64,000 bases of DNA from Rhodothermia bacterium (GCA_017303715.1 JAFLBZ010000012.1:49567-113566); one strand, 5' to 3'; positions 54,307-63,822 are shown, counted from the stretch's first letter. Translations and numbers: made by a program. The notes: generated by a model not told the origin, from the letters alone.

Positions 54307-55443
54307 TTAAACAGAATTGGGTTGCTGATACATCCGCAAGACTTCGCCAAACGGGAAGTGGTTGCTAAGGCGTCCACCAGCCGGAACCACCCAAAGTATG
54401 GGCAGTTGTGGCGGTTTATTGGGAAAAATCCCTTCGCCATCTGTTAGAAAAACCACCACCGCATTTTGTTGTTCGGCCTCGTCTAAGGTGTCGAGATGCT
54501 CAAAAAATGGGACAAAAGAAGTCCCGCCAGCACCTATTGGAACCGGAAAAGTAGCCGATGGTGTGAGAGAATACGGGCCATAGAGTGCCGCATCCAAATA
54601 AAACAACTCGGCATGGATCGTTGGATAAGCCTCCAAGATGCTTTTTACTTCACTCAAAAACTGTGTCAGGTCTCTATCGGAAACCGATCCTGACGTATCC
54701 AAAACTACAAAAATTCGGACAGATTGGCCATCCAATTGGTCTAAATACAGCCCTTGTCCGATGAAGCGCCGATCAAAGCCCTCGAAATCATATGGCGTGC
54801 GAATAAGGAAGCGGCTAAGATGCGCCCGCCAGTCTAATGATGGTGCGGTGAAGCGCTGAAACTCTCGGTGGAGACCAAGTGCATTGTTGCCCCGCCCTAG
54901 TATGGTAACGGCATTCGCCTGTTCGAGGGCATATTGCCAGTGGGCTTCGATCTCGTCTGTACCACCGCCCCCAAGTTCCACCGCCCGGTGATAGCGTAAG
55001 TCGGGCATGGGTAAGTGTATTTTTTTGGTACGCTTCATCAGCAAGTCATAGACTTCCTCCACCGAGAATGCCTCCCATTTTTCCTTTCGGATAGCGCCTT
55101 CGGGCAGCGCAAAGCCGCCATGACGTGCAATAATCCCATTGACCACCACATCGGCGGCCACATTCCACAAAAAACCATCGCGTTGTCCCAATCGGATGGT
55201 GTGTCGGAGTGCCGCATGGAGGACCTCATGGAGCAAAAGGCCATCCAATGCCTCCGAGGACAAAGACGCCGCATAAGAGGGATTAATCAGAATGTCCTTG
55301 CCATCGGTTCCGGCCGTTTCTAATGTATCATCTGGGCGATAGTCGGCAAACAGTGCCAACGTCGCAAAAAATGGCGATTTTAGGCGGAGGCGCAAGCGAG
55401 AAGCGGTCAGTATTTGGTCTAATTCTTCGGGAGACGGAGCCAT
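54307..55443 (-). CDS. Metallopeptidase-fold/VWA-like protein (DUF2201 type)
   Basis: 378 aa from the ATG at 55443 (MAPSPEELDQILTASRLRL); a TTG 21 bases upstream would overlap the upstream gene. N-terminal half has the zinc-protease-like HEVLHAALRH (HExxH, encoded at 55216-55230), SPFFATLALFADYRP and NVAADVVVNGII, the pattern of DUF2201. The C-terminal half is a VWA-like fold with the MIDAS start VLDTSGSVSDRDLTQFL and VVFLTDGEG. These proteins normally pair with a MoxR-type ATPase, which is not seen here. Function unknown; a protease or metal-dependent chaperone role is inferred. Last gene of a probable three-gene leftward run. Confidence 0.8.
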   Translation of the reverse strand: MAPSPEELDQILTASRLRLRLKSPFFATLALFADYRPDDTLETAGTDGKDILINPSYAASLSSEALDGLLLHEVLHAALRHTIRLGQRDGFLWNVAADVVVNGIIARHGGFALPEGAIRKEKWEAFSVEEVYDLLMKRTKKIHLPMPDLRYHRAVELGGGGTDEIEAHWQYALEQANAVTILGRGNNALGLHREFQRFTAPSLDWRAHLSRFLIRTPYDFEGFDRRFIGQGLYLDQLDGQSVRIFVVLDTSGSVSDRDLTQFLSEVKSILEAYPTIHAELFYLDAALYGPYSLTPSATFPVPIGAGGTSFVPFFEHLDTLDEAEQQNAVVVFLTDGEGIFPNKPPQLPILWVVPAGGRLSNHFPFGEVLRMYQQPNSV

Positions 55444-55450
55444 TGTTGCG

Positions 55451-57259
55451 TTATTCTTCTTCAAAGATCAAGGGTGGTGTCTCGTTTTCCCAACGTACTC
55501 GTAGGGTAAGCGGCTCTTTCCCCCAAACAATGCGCTCTGCAGGAGCAAAGGGGGATAGACTACCGGCATCCCAGCGCCCATTCCCATTTACATCGCGAAC
55601 GGCTCTTAGGCGGTAGGTTCCTTCTGGTAAATCTTTAAAGGAAAACCGCCCATTTGGATCGGCTGTAGTTCGGTAAAGTGCTTGGTCGAGCCGTGTCGGG
55701 GAAACGGGGATTAATTCTACCAAAATAGGTGATGTGCCACCTCCCTTTACCGTGCCGACGATGCTACCACGTTCGCTATTCCTGAGCCGCTCGAACGTGC
55801 GGATAATAGGTTCTTTCTTGCGTTGCAGCGCACCATCCACCGAAATTCGGATGGTGGCTCCAGCCTCGAAGGAGGTGGGCATAATCTGAAGTGTGGTTCC
55901 GTCTTTTGTCTGCCACGAGAAAGGAATTGCTTTTGCTAAAGTATCCGTGACCGAGACATGCTTCGTTAAAAATGCAGTGTCTGGCGGCAGATTAAACCTG
56001 ATTTCTGGCCAAGCGTTGACCCATAGCACGGCCACATTTCGGATTAATTTTATGGGTGGTTCTGGTCCAAATCCCAGAAAGCGCATCTTGAGCGTATCCG
56101 CACGTGCTACCCCTGTAAGCCCAAACGGAGCCATTCGTAAGCGGTTTCCGGTGCTGTCTGCAAGGTGGGAGATGCGCAATAGATGACGTTGAACCCGCAT
56201 TGAGTCCGTCTCCAAATAAACCAAACGTGGATTATCGGAAAGTTGATAGACCTTTCGGATCGGTATTGGGGTTTGGTTCAGGGAGTCTTCTAACGTCCAA
56301 GATGCTCGTTTAGCATCGGTAAAATAAACGGGTTCGGAAAATGTGACAGCAAGTCTTCGGGCGGTTATGGCACGCACAGACCGGACAATGGGCGCAGTGG
56401 TATCGGGCTTTGCCATCAACCAAATGGGCCATTTAGGTGGTTTTTGAGGTGAAACCGGACGAGCCTTTGTGGTATCGGGCAGGACGTTGAATGGCGGCAA
56501 AGGGTTGTACCGTACAATAGGTTGTGGCGGTTGAAAGGTTGTGGTATCCGGCACCTCCGCGCGTAAAATACGGAATGGAGGTAAGCCAAAAGGCTCGGTG
56601 GGGTCTATCCTACGGTTACGGTTGCGGTCTTGTGTGGCCATGATAAAAAACGGTGCTTCGGGTAAATACCGAAAGTTGAAACGTCCATTTGCATCGGTTT
56701 GGGTGTGGTAATCGGGGTCGCGGGAAAAATCGGGGCCTCCGGTCCCTTCCCAAGCAAATACATCGGTCAAGGGGATTAGATTTCCTTGTTTTGGCTCCTG
56801 AACCAAGCCGCTCAACTCGGCCTTATTTAGTTTATCGCCCGTAGCAAAAGCCAATACGATGGGTTCTTTGAGCTGAACTCCGTTCCAGTCCCGCAAATCT
56901 GTTCCGAGCTGGAGGACATACGTTGTCCCCGCTCGGAGCGGTTCGGGGAAAATAATTTCTGCTTCTCTTCCTTGCCAACGTACCCGCAAAGGCTGCCGAA
57001 AAGAGGGTGTAATGGAAAGGGCTTTGGTGAAATTTGAAAGATCTAAGTAATTGCTAAACAGTAGCTTAATACTCTTTGTTTGGACATTAACGGCTTGGTT
57101 TGCGGGTTGAGATGAAAGGAGTTTGGGCGGCAAATTCTGGGGTTTACCGCCCGTAGGTGCAATGGGCGTGGCGCATCCAGCCAAGCCCAGAACAAGACCC
57201 CAAAAAAGGCCAAGTACACCCCTTGTGCAAAAAATGCTCATTCCAAAATAGCGCATCAT
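55451..57259 (-). CDS. Ig-like domain lipoprotein (Big_5/SbsA type)
   Basis: 602 aa. Lipobox LAGC (Cys29) gives a lipid-anchored protein. Residues about 43-145 form a bacterial Ig-like Big_5 domain (PPKLLSSQPANQAVNVQTKSIKLLFS in part, FPEPLRAGTTYVLQLG). Two carboxypeptidase-regulatory-like beta-sandwich parts are suggested by TQTDANGRFNFRYLPEAPFFIMATQDRN (in part) and PNGRFSFKDLPEGTYRLRAVRD. Such proteins are common on Bacteroidota outer membranes; no enzyme motif is seen. The stop precedes the peptidase gene start by 7 bases, and the start overlaps the phosphatase stop by one base (TAATG), so all three are co-transcribed. Confidence 0.85.
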   Translation of the reverse strand: MMRYFGMSIFCTRGVLGLFWGLVLGLAGCATPIAPTGGKPQNLPPKLLSSQPANQAVNVQTKSIKLLFSNYLDLSNFTKALSITPSFRQPLRVRWQGREAEIIFPEPLRAGTTYVLQLGTDLRDWNGVQLKEPIVLAFATGDKLNKAELSGLVQEPKQGNLIPLTDVFAWEGTGGPDFSRDPDYHTQTDANGRFNFRYLPEAPFFIMATQDRNRNRRIDPTEPFGLPPFRILRAEVPDTTTFQPPQPIVRYNPLPPFNVLPDTTKARPVSPQKPPKWPIWLMAKPDTTAPIVRSVRAITARRLAVTFSEPVYFTDAKRASWTLEDSLNQTPIPIRKVYQLSDNPRLVYLETDSMRVQRHLLRISHLADSTGNRLRMAPFGLTGVARADTLKMRFLGFGPEPPIKLIRNVAVLWVNAWPEIRFNLPPDTAFLTKHVSVTDTLAKAIPFSWQTKDGTTLQIMPTSFEAGATIRISVDGALQRKKEPIIRTFERLRNSERGSIVGTVKGGGTSPILVELIPVSPTRLDQALYRTTADPNGRFSFKDLPEGTYRLRAVRDVNGNGRWDAGSLSPFAPAERIVWGKEPLTLRVRWENETPPLIFEEE

Positions 57260-57783
57260 TAAAATCGGGCACGGATCAAAGAAGCCGTATTGCCCGGACG
57301 TAGCGTCAAGACAAATATATTTTCATAGTCGGCATCATCAATATCTTTCATTTTTGTTCCTACCCAAGTGTTGATAATCTGTGGAATAGTGTTTGAGTGT
57401 TGCGCAACGGCTACTGTCTTTCCACAATAATGCGCTTGTATATGACGCCTCAATGCCTCTGCAAACGTATTCCAGTTGCTCGACTGTACCTCCATGACTT
57501 GCACCGGAAGGTTGCGCTTCGTACTTAGATCAAGCAAGGTCGCCTGTGTTCGCTTGAACTGTGTGGCATAGAGACCTGCTACATCGGCATTGTCCAGATA
57601 GGTGGCCAAACGGGTTGCACGCACTTTCCCTGCCTCGGTTAATTCTGGATCGTTACCTTGGTCTAAGGCTTTTTCGGCATGACGCACCAAGACCACCGTT
57701 GTTGGCAAGCTACATTCTTGGGCCTTCACGCAAGCCAAACTGCCCACGCTTATGAACATCAGAAGTATTAAAAAACGCTTCAT
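57259..57783 (-). CDS. Exported histidine phosphatase family protein
   Basis: 174 aa. Signal peptide MKRFLILLMFISVGSLACVKAQ, then the SixA/phosphoglycerate-mutase-type phosphatase core: VVLVRHAEKALDQGNDPELTEAG (catalytic His in RHAEK), GLYATQFKRTQATLLDLS, and VAVAQHSNTIPQIINTW with the second His. Acts in the periplasm or outer membrane according to its leader. The substrate is unknown: phosphoproteins and small phosphates are both possible. First gene of the leftward run; the lipoprotein starts at its stop codon. Confidence 0.9.
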   Translation of the reverse strand: MKRFLILLMFISVGSLACVKAQECSLPTTVVLVRHAEKALDQGNDPELTEAGKVRATRLATYLDNADVAGLYATQFKRTQATLLDLSTKRNLPVQVMEVQSSNWNTFAEALRRHIQAHYCGKTVAVAQHSNTIPQIINTWVGTKMKDIDDADYENIFVLTLRPGNTASLIRARF

Positions 57784-57846
57784 ACGGATTCTGGATAAAG
57801 GAAGAAAGCCTTAATGTACGGACAAAATCCAAAACATCCACTACCA

Positions 57847-58764
57847 TCAAGCGGCTTTAAGTTCAGGCGATTTCCGAAGTTTGTCTATCGTTAGCAAGGT
57901 CACCGCCCCCACCATCAAAACCGCTGAGACCAGCATATAGATCGTAAAAGGTTCTCCGGCAACCAACCAACCTAAGCAAACCGCCACAATAGGATTTACA
58001 AAGGTGTGTGTAGCCACTTTCACAGGGTTGACATTTCGGATTAACCAAGCGTAGGACGTAAAACCAATCACGGAGCCAAATACCACCAGATAGACCAGCC
58101 ATCCCCAAGCACCTACCGAAACCGAAGTTGGTGTAAACCGCAACCAATCACCCGTAAACAAAGCGATCACGTATTGGGCAATGCCACCCACCAACATCTC
58201 AATCCCCGTCATCATAAAAGGATTGCTGGGCATATTTGCATCAGTAGAATACACAGCGCCAAAATTCCAAAACAAACTCGCCACAAGCATCACAACAATA
58301 TCTATCGGACGAACTTGCGGCATATGGTAGAGGGAGTCCGGCCCGATCAGGACAACCATCCCGACCATCCCGATGGCCAAGCCCGCCCAAGTTTGCACGG
58401 TAGGTCGTCCTGTTCGCTTCCAGTACCACTGGATCAGCACCAGCCACATGGGGCCAGTTGTCACGACCAAAGAAGCCATCCCAGACGGAACCCGCTGCAT
58501 ACTCCATGAAAGAAGACCATTCCCACCCGCCAGTAATAACGTCCCAACAATAGCGGCATTCCACACCTGACGTGTCGTCGGACGGGGTAAACCTTTGGCA
58601 AATGCCCAAAGGAGCAACAAAAGACCGCTTAGAAAATAGCGACTACCCGATAAAACAAAAGGTGGAATTTCCATTACGGCCACATGAACCGCCAAAAAAG
58701 TGGATCCCCAAATAAAGTAAATGGCAAAGAATGCTGCTAAGATCAAGTACTTACGAGAAGTCAT
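57847..58764 (-). CDS. EamA/DMT-family drug/metabolite exporter
   Basis: 305 aa from the ATG at 58764 (MTSRKYLILAAFFAIYFIWGSTFLAVHVAV); an upstream ATG would add 28 non-family residues. About ten helices in two EamA repeats: FIWGSTFLAVHVAVMEIPPFVLSGSRY (in part) and GWLVYLVVFGSVIGFTSYAWLI. Ends VAVCLGWLVAGEPFTIYMLVSAVLMVGAVTLL (in part). It exports amino acids, metabolites or small toxic compounds; the substrate is unknown. It stands alone, with a 63-base gap to the phosphatase. Confidence 0.9.
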   Translation of the reverse strand: MTSRKYLILAAFFAIYFIWGSTFLAVHVAVMEIPPFVLSGSRYFLSGLLLLLWAFAKGLPRPTTRQVWNAAIVGTLLLAGGNGLLSWSMQRVPSGMASLVVTTGPMWLVLIQWYWKRTGRPTVQTWAGLAIGMVGMVVLIGPDSLYHMPQVRPIDIVVMLVASLFWNFGAVYSTDANMPSNPFMMTGIEMLVGGIAQYVIALFTGDWLRFTPTSVSVGAWGWLVYLVVFGSVIGFTSYAWLIRNVNPVKVATHTFVNPIVAVCLGWLVAGEPFTIYMLVSAVLMVGAVTLLTIDKLRKSPELKAA

Positions 58765-59154
58765 ATGATAACAATAAGGAAGGAAATGGTCATTTAACGT
58801 GCAATACTTTATAGCACTAAGGTTTATTTTACACAGAATCAAATGCAAGGCTAAGGTGGGTATCCACCGAGCAGCCAGCAGGGTACAATGTTAAACGTGC
58901 AAGATAGATAAGGGATAAAGGTAGATGGCCTGTTCTCGGCTAAATTTCATCTGTCAAACAACCACCGTCCGATGGCCACATGATTGGAAAGACAAGCATT
59001 TTCCTCAATGGGTATAAGATGGATGCGATTTGCTTTATGGGAAGCAGCGACTTTGACCCAATCCGCCATCAAAGTAGCATAACAATGTGTTTTGGTTGTT
59101 GGATGTTCTCCAAGACCGATGGTGTTTCGCCAAAGTCGCGCTTCAAGAATTGGT
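58765..59154. other. Non-coding gap
   Basis: About 390 bases between two leftward genes. No convincing gene, hairpin-T-run or promoter is seen. A short open frame on the plus strand (58980-59165) overlaps the end of the next gene and has no recognisable product. Confidence 0.5.
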
Positions 59155-59700
59155 TTAGAACTTGATCGGGATTTCCACTTTGGTCATGTCCCAGCCAATA
59201 ATCATTTTGCTTTCACCATTGGTGGGTTCTGTAAAGATAATGGCCAATGACTCTTGCTCATTCTCCAATTTCCCGACAGGTACATCAAAACGCACTACGT
59301 CTTTTTCTTGTTTATAGGTATAAGCACCCCATACATCAAGGTCTGTATTTAGGATTATCGTCCACTTGTCCTCGAACGGAATGGCGTAAACCGAGTAAGT
59401 CCCCGCTTTTACGGCTTTTCCGCCGATGGTTACGTCTTTGTAAAAACGGATTTCGGTGGCCTCATTTGCACCAACACGCCAAACTTTGCCGTAGGCTTCT
59501 AATTTACCAAAGACCTCACGACCTTTTTTTTGGGGGCGCGAGTAAATGATTTTGGCCACAGGTGGCGTGTTGCGGTTTTCCCTCAAATAGGCAATATCAG
59601 CCGGACTGTTGTCCAATTTGGGGAAAGTTTGCGCTTGCGCAGGCGTCAAGAAACAAGCAGATAAGATCACAAAAAATGCGATACGGGTAAGGTTTTTCAT
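59155..59700 (-). CDS. DUF2911 family secreted protein
   Basis: 181 aa with a signal peptide (MKNLTRIAFFVILSACFLTPAQAQ). The single domain reads VAKIIYSRPQKKGREVFGKLEAYGKVWRVGANEATEIRF (in part), VTIGGKAVKAGTYSVYAIP, DKWTIILN and WGAYTYKQEKDVVRFDVPV, all characteristic of DUF2911, a beta-sandwich family of unknown function widespread in Bacteroidota. Full length. Probably periplasmic or surface-exposed. Not clearly linked to uvrA. Confidence 0.92.
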   Translation of the reverse strand: MKNLTRIAFFVILSACFLTPAQAQTFPKLDNSPADIAYLRENRNTPPVAKIIYSRPQKKGREVFGKLEAYGKVWRVGANEATEIRFYKDVTIGGKAVKAGTYSVYAIPFEDKWTIILNTDLDVWGAYTYKQEKDVVRFDVPVGKLENEQESLAIIFTEPTNGESKMIIGWDMTKVEIPIKF

Positions 59701-59889
59701 AAAATAAATGGTTTGTGTTAAAGATTGTCCTAAAATGCCAAGGGGCTTTGTTTTGTTCCACTATCCTTGACCAAAGTGAATGATGCCGGATTATAATCTG
59801 GTTTTTTACTGCTGTGGGTGGCTCAAGGAAGCCTCTTTCATAGAACCTGGAATACCCGTATGAAGAGGTGCTATGAAAGAGGTGTAAAC

Positions 59890-62829
59890 TTAGTCCTCGT
59901 TCAAGGATGTTTCGTCCGGCTCCGTCTCGTCGGTGCCTCCTTCTTCGCTACCCTCCGACCTTAGCTCCTCAAGATTGAGTACAAAAGCTTCGTCTTCGTA
60001 ATGCGCACGCTCCAACTCAACCTTTAAAAACGAACCTGTCACCGACGCGGCATTTTGGGCAACCTCCTCTGGCGTCCCTGTACATACAATTTGCCCACCG
60101 CCTGCACCGCCATCCGGCCCCAAATCAATCACCCAATCTGCCGTTTTGACCACCTCCATATTGTGCTCAATCACCAAAACCGAATTGCCTTTTTCTACCA
60201 AGGCGTGCAGTACCTGCAACAAATGCCTGATGTCCTCAAAATGAAGTCCAGTGGTAGGTTCATCTAAAATATAGAGGGTTTTTCCCGTAGCTGGTCGTGA
60301 GAGTTCGGTCGCCAATTTGATGCGCTGCGCTTCGCCACCGGAAAGGGTCGTGGCTTGTTGACCCAATCGGATGTATCCCAAGCCAACAGCGGCCAATGTT
60401 TGGACTTTTTTGCGGATATTCGGAACGGCCTCAAAATAGTCTAACGCCTCTTCTACGGTCATATCCAAGACATCCGCAATGGTCTTGCCTTTATACTTAA
60501 CCTCTAGCGTTTCTTGGTTATAGCGTTTTCCTTTGCAGGTTTCACATTCCACATAGACATCGGGCAGGAAGTTCATCTCTAATTTCTTGATACCCGCACC
60601 GGTACATGTTTCGCAACGCCCGCCTTTAACATTAAAGGAGAAGCGTCCGGGTTTATATCCCCGAATTTTGGACTCTGGAGCGTTTGCAAAGAGGTCTCGG
60701 ATGTGGGTGAACAAGCCTGTATAGGTGGCTGGATTAGAACGCGGTGTACGGCCAATCGGGGATTGATCCATGTCTATCACCTTGTCTAAATGTTCAAGCC
60801 CCAAGATTTCACCATAAGGCAGGGGTGTCCGTTGGCCATGATGGAAGTGATTGACCAAAATGGGATAGAGGGTGTGGTTGATTAAACTTGACTTACCCGA
60901 ACCTGATACACCTGTCACACAAACAAATTTGCCCAAAGGAATCTGCAAGGTATCACCCTTTAGGTTGTTCCCTTGTGCACCTGTAAGTTCAACGGATTTG
61001 CCATTTCCGGCTCTGCGAGTACTTCTAATGGGAATAAAACGGCGATCGGATAAATATTCGGCAGTTAGGCTCTGGATGTTTGAGTGTGGCTCGGTATATG
61101 CTTTGGGGCTTCCGGCTGCCATCACCTCGCCACCATGTTCGCCCGCTGCCGGCCCCAAATCCACCACAAAATCTGCTGCCTCTATCATTTCGCGGTCGTG
61201 CTCCACCACCAAGACCGAGTTGCCTAAATCCCTCAAATTTTCTAAGGAACGAATCAGCCGCACATTGTCTCGCGGATGGAGACCAATACTGGGTTCGTCT
61301 AATACATAAAGTACGCCCACCAATTGTGTACCGATCTGTGTGGCCAAGCGAATCCGTTGGCTTTCGCCGCCAGAAAGCGTCCTTGCTGCACGGTCTAAGC
61401 CTAAATAATGCAGGCCTACATTTAATAAAAAGTCCAAACGGTCGTTTATTTCCTTCAAAATAGGTTGTGCAATGGCGGCTTTATTTCCGCTAAAAGAGAG
61501 TCCTGCCAGTGTATTCCTCAAGGTGAACAAGTCCATCCGCACCAAGTCCGAGATCTTAAAGTCACCAACGCGATAGGATAGACTTTCCGGCTTAAGCCTT
61601 CCGCCTTTACAATCAGGGCAGCTACGCAGTCGTAAAAAAGACTCTGCCCATTTCCTGATTTCATTCGAGGTGGTGTTCTGATAAAAATTCCAAACGTACT
61701 GATTAAGACCCGCCCAACGATGTTTATACGTCACCATCCGATCTTTGTGTTTATACTGGATGTCGAAAACCTCTTCACCGGCGCCTTCCATCAATACCCG
61801 CAATTGTTCATCGCTGAGCTTTTCAATTGGGGTTTGAAACGAAAAATGATACGCCTTGGCGACTGCCCCCAGTTGCGAAAAAGCAAACATTTCGCGGGGT
61901 TTTCCGAGCGGCACAAGCCCACCTTCTTCAATAGATTTGGTGGGATCGGGAATCATGAGCGCGTGCTCTAATTCTAATTTATTGCCCAAGCCATTGCACG
62001 TTGGGCACGCACCATACGGGGTATTAAAAGAAAAAAGATTGGGCGAGGGGTCGTCGTAACTCAAGTTGTCTTCCGGGCAGGTAAGGTTTCTACTCATCAC
62101 CATGTCTTCGCCATTTGCTATGGCCACAATCAAGGAGTCTTGCCCCATTTCTAATGCCTTTCCAACACTCTGGCTCACACGAGGCCGGATATCAGACCGT
62201 ACCACAATTCGATCTACAACCACCTCAATATCGTGGATTTTATACCGATCCACCCGCATGTCTTTTTCAATTTCTCGAAATTCACCATCCACCCGCACCC
62301 GCTCGTATCCTTGTCGAGAAACCTGCTCGAACAATTCACGGTAGTGCCCTTTCCTGCTCCGAACCACTGGTGCAAGAATAAAAAGGCGTGTACCTTCCGG
62401 AAATGAACAAATGGTATCTATAATTTCATCGTCGGACTGTTTCCGCATGGGACGCCCCGATATATAGGAGTAGGCATCGGCGGCACGCGCAAAGAGCAAG
62501 CGCAAAAAATCGTAAATTTCTGTTACCGTGCCTACCGTCGAGCGTGGATTACGGCTTACCGTTTTTTGATCTATGGCAATAACTGGAGATAAACCATCAA
62601 TAAAGTCCACATCTGGGCGTTCCATCATGCCCAAAAACTGGCGTGCATACGCACTAAGGGACTCCATATAGCGCCGCTGACCTTCAGCATAGATGGTGTC
62701 GAAGGCCAAAGAAGACTTGCCTGAACCACTAAGGCCCGTTACAACGACCAAACGGTTTCGGGGGAGGTCTAAGTCTATGTTTTTTAGGTTGTGCTCGCGT
62801 GCGCCTCGAATAATGATGGTCTCTTCCAT
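59890..62829 (-). CDS. uvrA: UvrABC system protein A
   Basis: 979 aa. Damage-recognition ATPase of nucleotide excision repair. It contains two ABC-type ATP-binding halves: N-half Walker A GLSGSGKSSLAFDT and signature LSGGESQRIRLA; C-half Walker A GVSGSGKSSLINHT, signature LSGGEAQRIKLA and Walker B LYILDEPTTGLHFED. The C-terminal zinc module (CETCTGAG ... CETCKGKRYN) is complete. The first zinc module keeps CPEDNLSY and CPTCNG, with one Cys replaced, as seen in other Bacteroidota. The approx. 35-residue acidic tail (EELRSEGSEEGGTDETEPDETS in part) exceeds the family core. Confidence 0.98.
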   Translation of the reverse strand: MEETIIIRGAREHNLKNIDLDLPRNRLVVVTGLSGSGKSSLAFDTIYAEGQRRYMESLSAYARQFLGMMERPDVDFIDGLSPVIAIDQKTVSRNPRSTVGTVTEIYDFLRLLFARAADAYSYISGRPMRKQSDDEIIDTICSFPEGTRLFILAPVVRSRKGHYRELFEQVSRQGYERVRVDGEFREIEKDMRVDRYKIHDIEVVVDRIVVRSDIRPRVSQSVGKALEMGQDSLIVAIANGEDMVMSRNLTCPEDNLSYDDPSPNLFSFNTPYGACPTCNGLGNKLELEHALMIPDPTKSIEEGGLVPLGKPREMFAFSQLGAVAKAYHFSFQTPIEKLSDEQLRVLMEGAGEEVFDIQYKHKDRMVTYKHRWAGLNQYVWNFYQNTTSNEIRKWAESFLRLRSCPDCKGGRLKPESLSYRVGDFKISDLVRMDLFTLRNTLAGLSFSGNKAAIAQPILKEINDRLDFLLNVGLHYLGLDRAARTLSGGESQRIRLATQIGTQLVGVLYVLDEPSIGLHPRDNVRLIRSLENLRDLGNSVLVVEHDREMIEAADFVVDLGPAAGEHGGEVMAAGSPKAYTEPHSNIQSLTAEYLSDRRFIPIRSTRRAGNGKSVELTGAQGNNLKGDTLQIPLGKFVCVTGVSGSGKSSLINHTLYPILVNHFHHGQRTPLPYGEILGLEHLDKVIDMDQSPIGRTPRSNPATYTGLFTHIRDLFANAPESKIRGYKPGRFSFNVKGGRCETCTGAGIKKLEMNFLPDVYVECETCKGKRYNQETLEVKYKGKTIADVLDMTVEEALDYFEAVPNIRKKVQTLAAVGLGYIRLGQQATTLSGGEAQRIKLATELSRPATGKTLYILDEPTTGLHFEDIRHLLQVLHALVEKGNSVLVIEHNMEVVKTADWVIDLGPDGGAGGGQIVCTGTPEEVAQNAASVTGSFLKVELERAHYEDEAFVLNLEELRSEGSEEGGTDETEPDETSLNED

Positions 62830-63144
62830 AAAGGTCTGTCTGTTTGCTTAAGACAATAAATTAACCGTTGTGGCGAAGTTCCAATACGTTTACACACATA
62901 CTTTACAGTATTCTTAACACGATCTTCCTTAATGATGTGGGACTTGAGAAGAACCACTTCTTGGTTTACCTCCAATATTAACGGAGAAGGCGCATGGTAA
63001 AACACCCAAATTGAGCCAATCATCCTTGGTGGTCATAAGGTAAGAACCAAGAAAAATATGGCCATCAGGGGTGTACCAACCGATCAAGAAGGCAACAGGT
63101 AATTTATTGAGCCAGCCTTTAACCTAAAAGTAGTTGAATACTGT

Positions 63145-63164
63145 AACGTGCGTTATGGGTTAAT
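63145..63164 (+). repeat. Repeat AACGTGCGTTATGGGTTAAT
   Basis: Shares GTGCGTTA-GGGTTAAT with 14602-14620, in the same orientation, and is less close to the reverse complement of 15275-15293. Confidence 0.5.
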
Positions 63165-63276
63165 CAAGTGGAAGCCTGCAAAAGTCAGTCCCTGCCTCAA
63201 GAGCGTCATGTAAGAACTTACGGGATTTTATAAATTCTGGTTTTACAAGGGTTTGTTCTGCTTTTTAATGAACGGC

Positions 63277-63350
63277 AAAGCCCCATGGGGGCGGAATCTT
63301 AATAGAAATCGGTTTCCAAATACACAAAAGCTCCGTAGGGGGGCATCTTT
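63277..63350 (+). repeat. Two palindromic repeat units, 50 bases apart
   Basis: AAAGCCCCATGGGGGCGGAATCTT at 63277-63300 (first 20 bases AAAGCCCCATGGGGGCGGAA) and AAAGCTCCGTAGGGGGGCATC at 63327-63347 share a central palindrome (CCCATGGG / CTCCGTAGGGG) followed by a CAT/AAT-CTT tail. The style resembles the AGCCCC-GGGGCGACAT repeats found in many Bacteroidota genomes. Confidence 0.5.
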
Positions 63351-63393
63351 ACATGAGGAGCAATAGCTGGTTGATCGTAGCCAAAGTCATCCA

Positions 63394-63550
63394 TGTTGGC
63401 TGAATGTAGCTATGTATGCTGGCTTCGTGTAGCCGAAGTCTGGTGGCTGGGCTATCCGGCAGATTTTCCTAAAGGTCGCCCTGCCATTATTAAACAACAC
63501 ATCATACTATATGATAGAGGCGATCTCAATAAAGAGAATAAATTAAAAGT
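63394..63550 (+). repeat. Composite dispersed repeat, right copy
   Basis: Carries TTGGCTGAATGTAGCT, then an extra approx. 40 bases, then CAGATTTTCCTAAAGGTCGCC, and ATCTCAATAAAGAGAATAAATT, in the same order as 15130-15293. The last part overlaps the end of the next gene. Confidence 0.6.
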
Positions 63551-63822
63551 ATAAATCCATTATTTAACGCATGCGCCCAAAAGATCAGGAAGAATGTATT
63601 AATCTTTTTTTCAGGCTTTTCTTCCCAAAGAACCCATGCCCATGCCCAGATTACGCCATAAACATAATGAGGAAAGATTAAAAAACCTCTTGAAAGGTGT
63701 GCTAAGGCAAAAACAACAGCAATTCCATGAACTACCCATACTTTAGAAATAGAAGTCTTTCGACTGAGTTCCATAATCAACATAAAAAAAATTGCGGTCT
63801 CCCAAAGAGGTGACACAAACAC
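63526..63822 (-). CDS. CPBP-like (Abi) membrane protein, start uncertain
   Basis: 98 aa from a GTG at 63822. The frame is open upstream to 63903 (28 more codons, no ATG before the TAA at 63904-63906), so the N-terminus is either unusual or lost. Three hydrophobic segments are seen. PLWETAIFFMLI, FALAHLSRG and HALNNGFIL resemble the three conserved blocks of CPBP/CAAX-type intramembrane proteases, with ET in place of the usual EE. AT-rich compared with its neighbours, next to a dispersed repeat. It may be a short CPBP relative or a degraded one. Confidence 0.4.
   Translation of the reverse strand: MFVSPLWETAIFFMLIMELSRKTSISKVWVVHGIAVVFALAHLSRGFLIFPHYVYGVIWAWAWVLWEEKPEKKINTFFLIFWAHALNNGFILLIYSLY

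Larger units (their letters stand above)
62830..63525. other. Repeat-rich non-coding gap
   Basis: About 700 bases without a supported gene. It includes a GTGCGTTATGGGTTAAT repeat (63145-63164), two related palindromic units (63277-63300 and 63327-63350), and the composite repeat starting at 63394. Confidence 0.6.

Noticed and set aside
58980..59165. 61-codon plus-strand frame between the EamA and DUF2911 genes
   Set aside because: Overlaps the 3' end of the DUF2911 gene antisense; no motif and no promoter.
62021..62110. Missing cysteine in the first zinc module of UvrA as a defect
   Set aside because: As far as I recall, Bacteroidota UvrA proteins often lack this cysteine pair member, and all ATPase motifs are intact.
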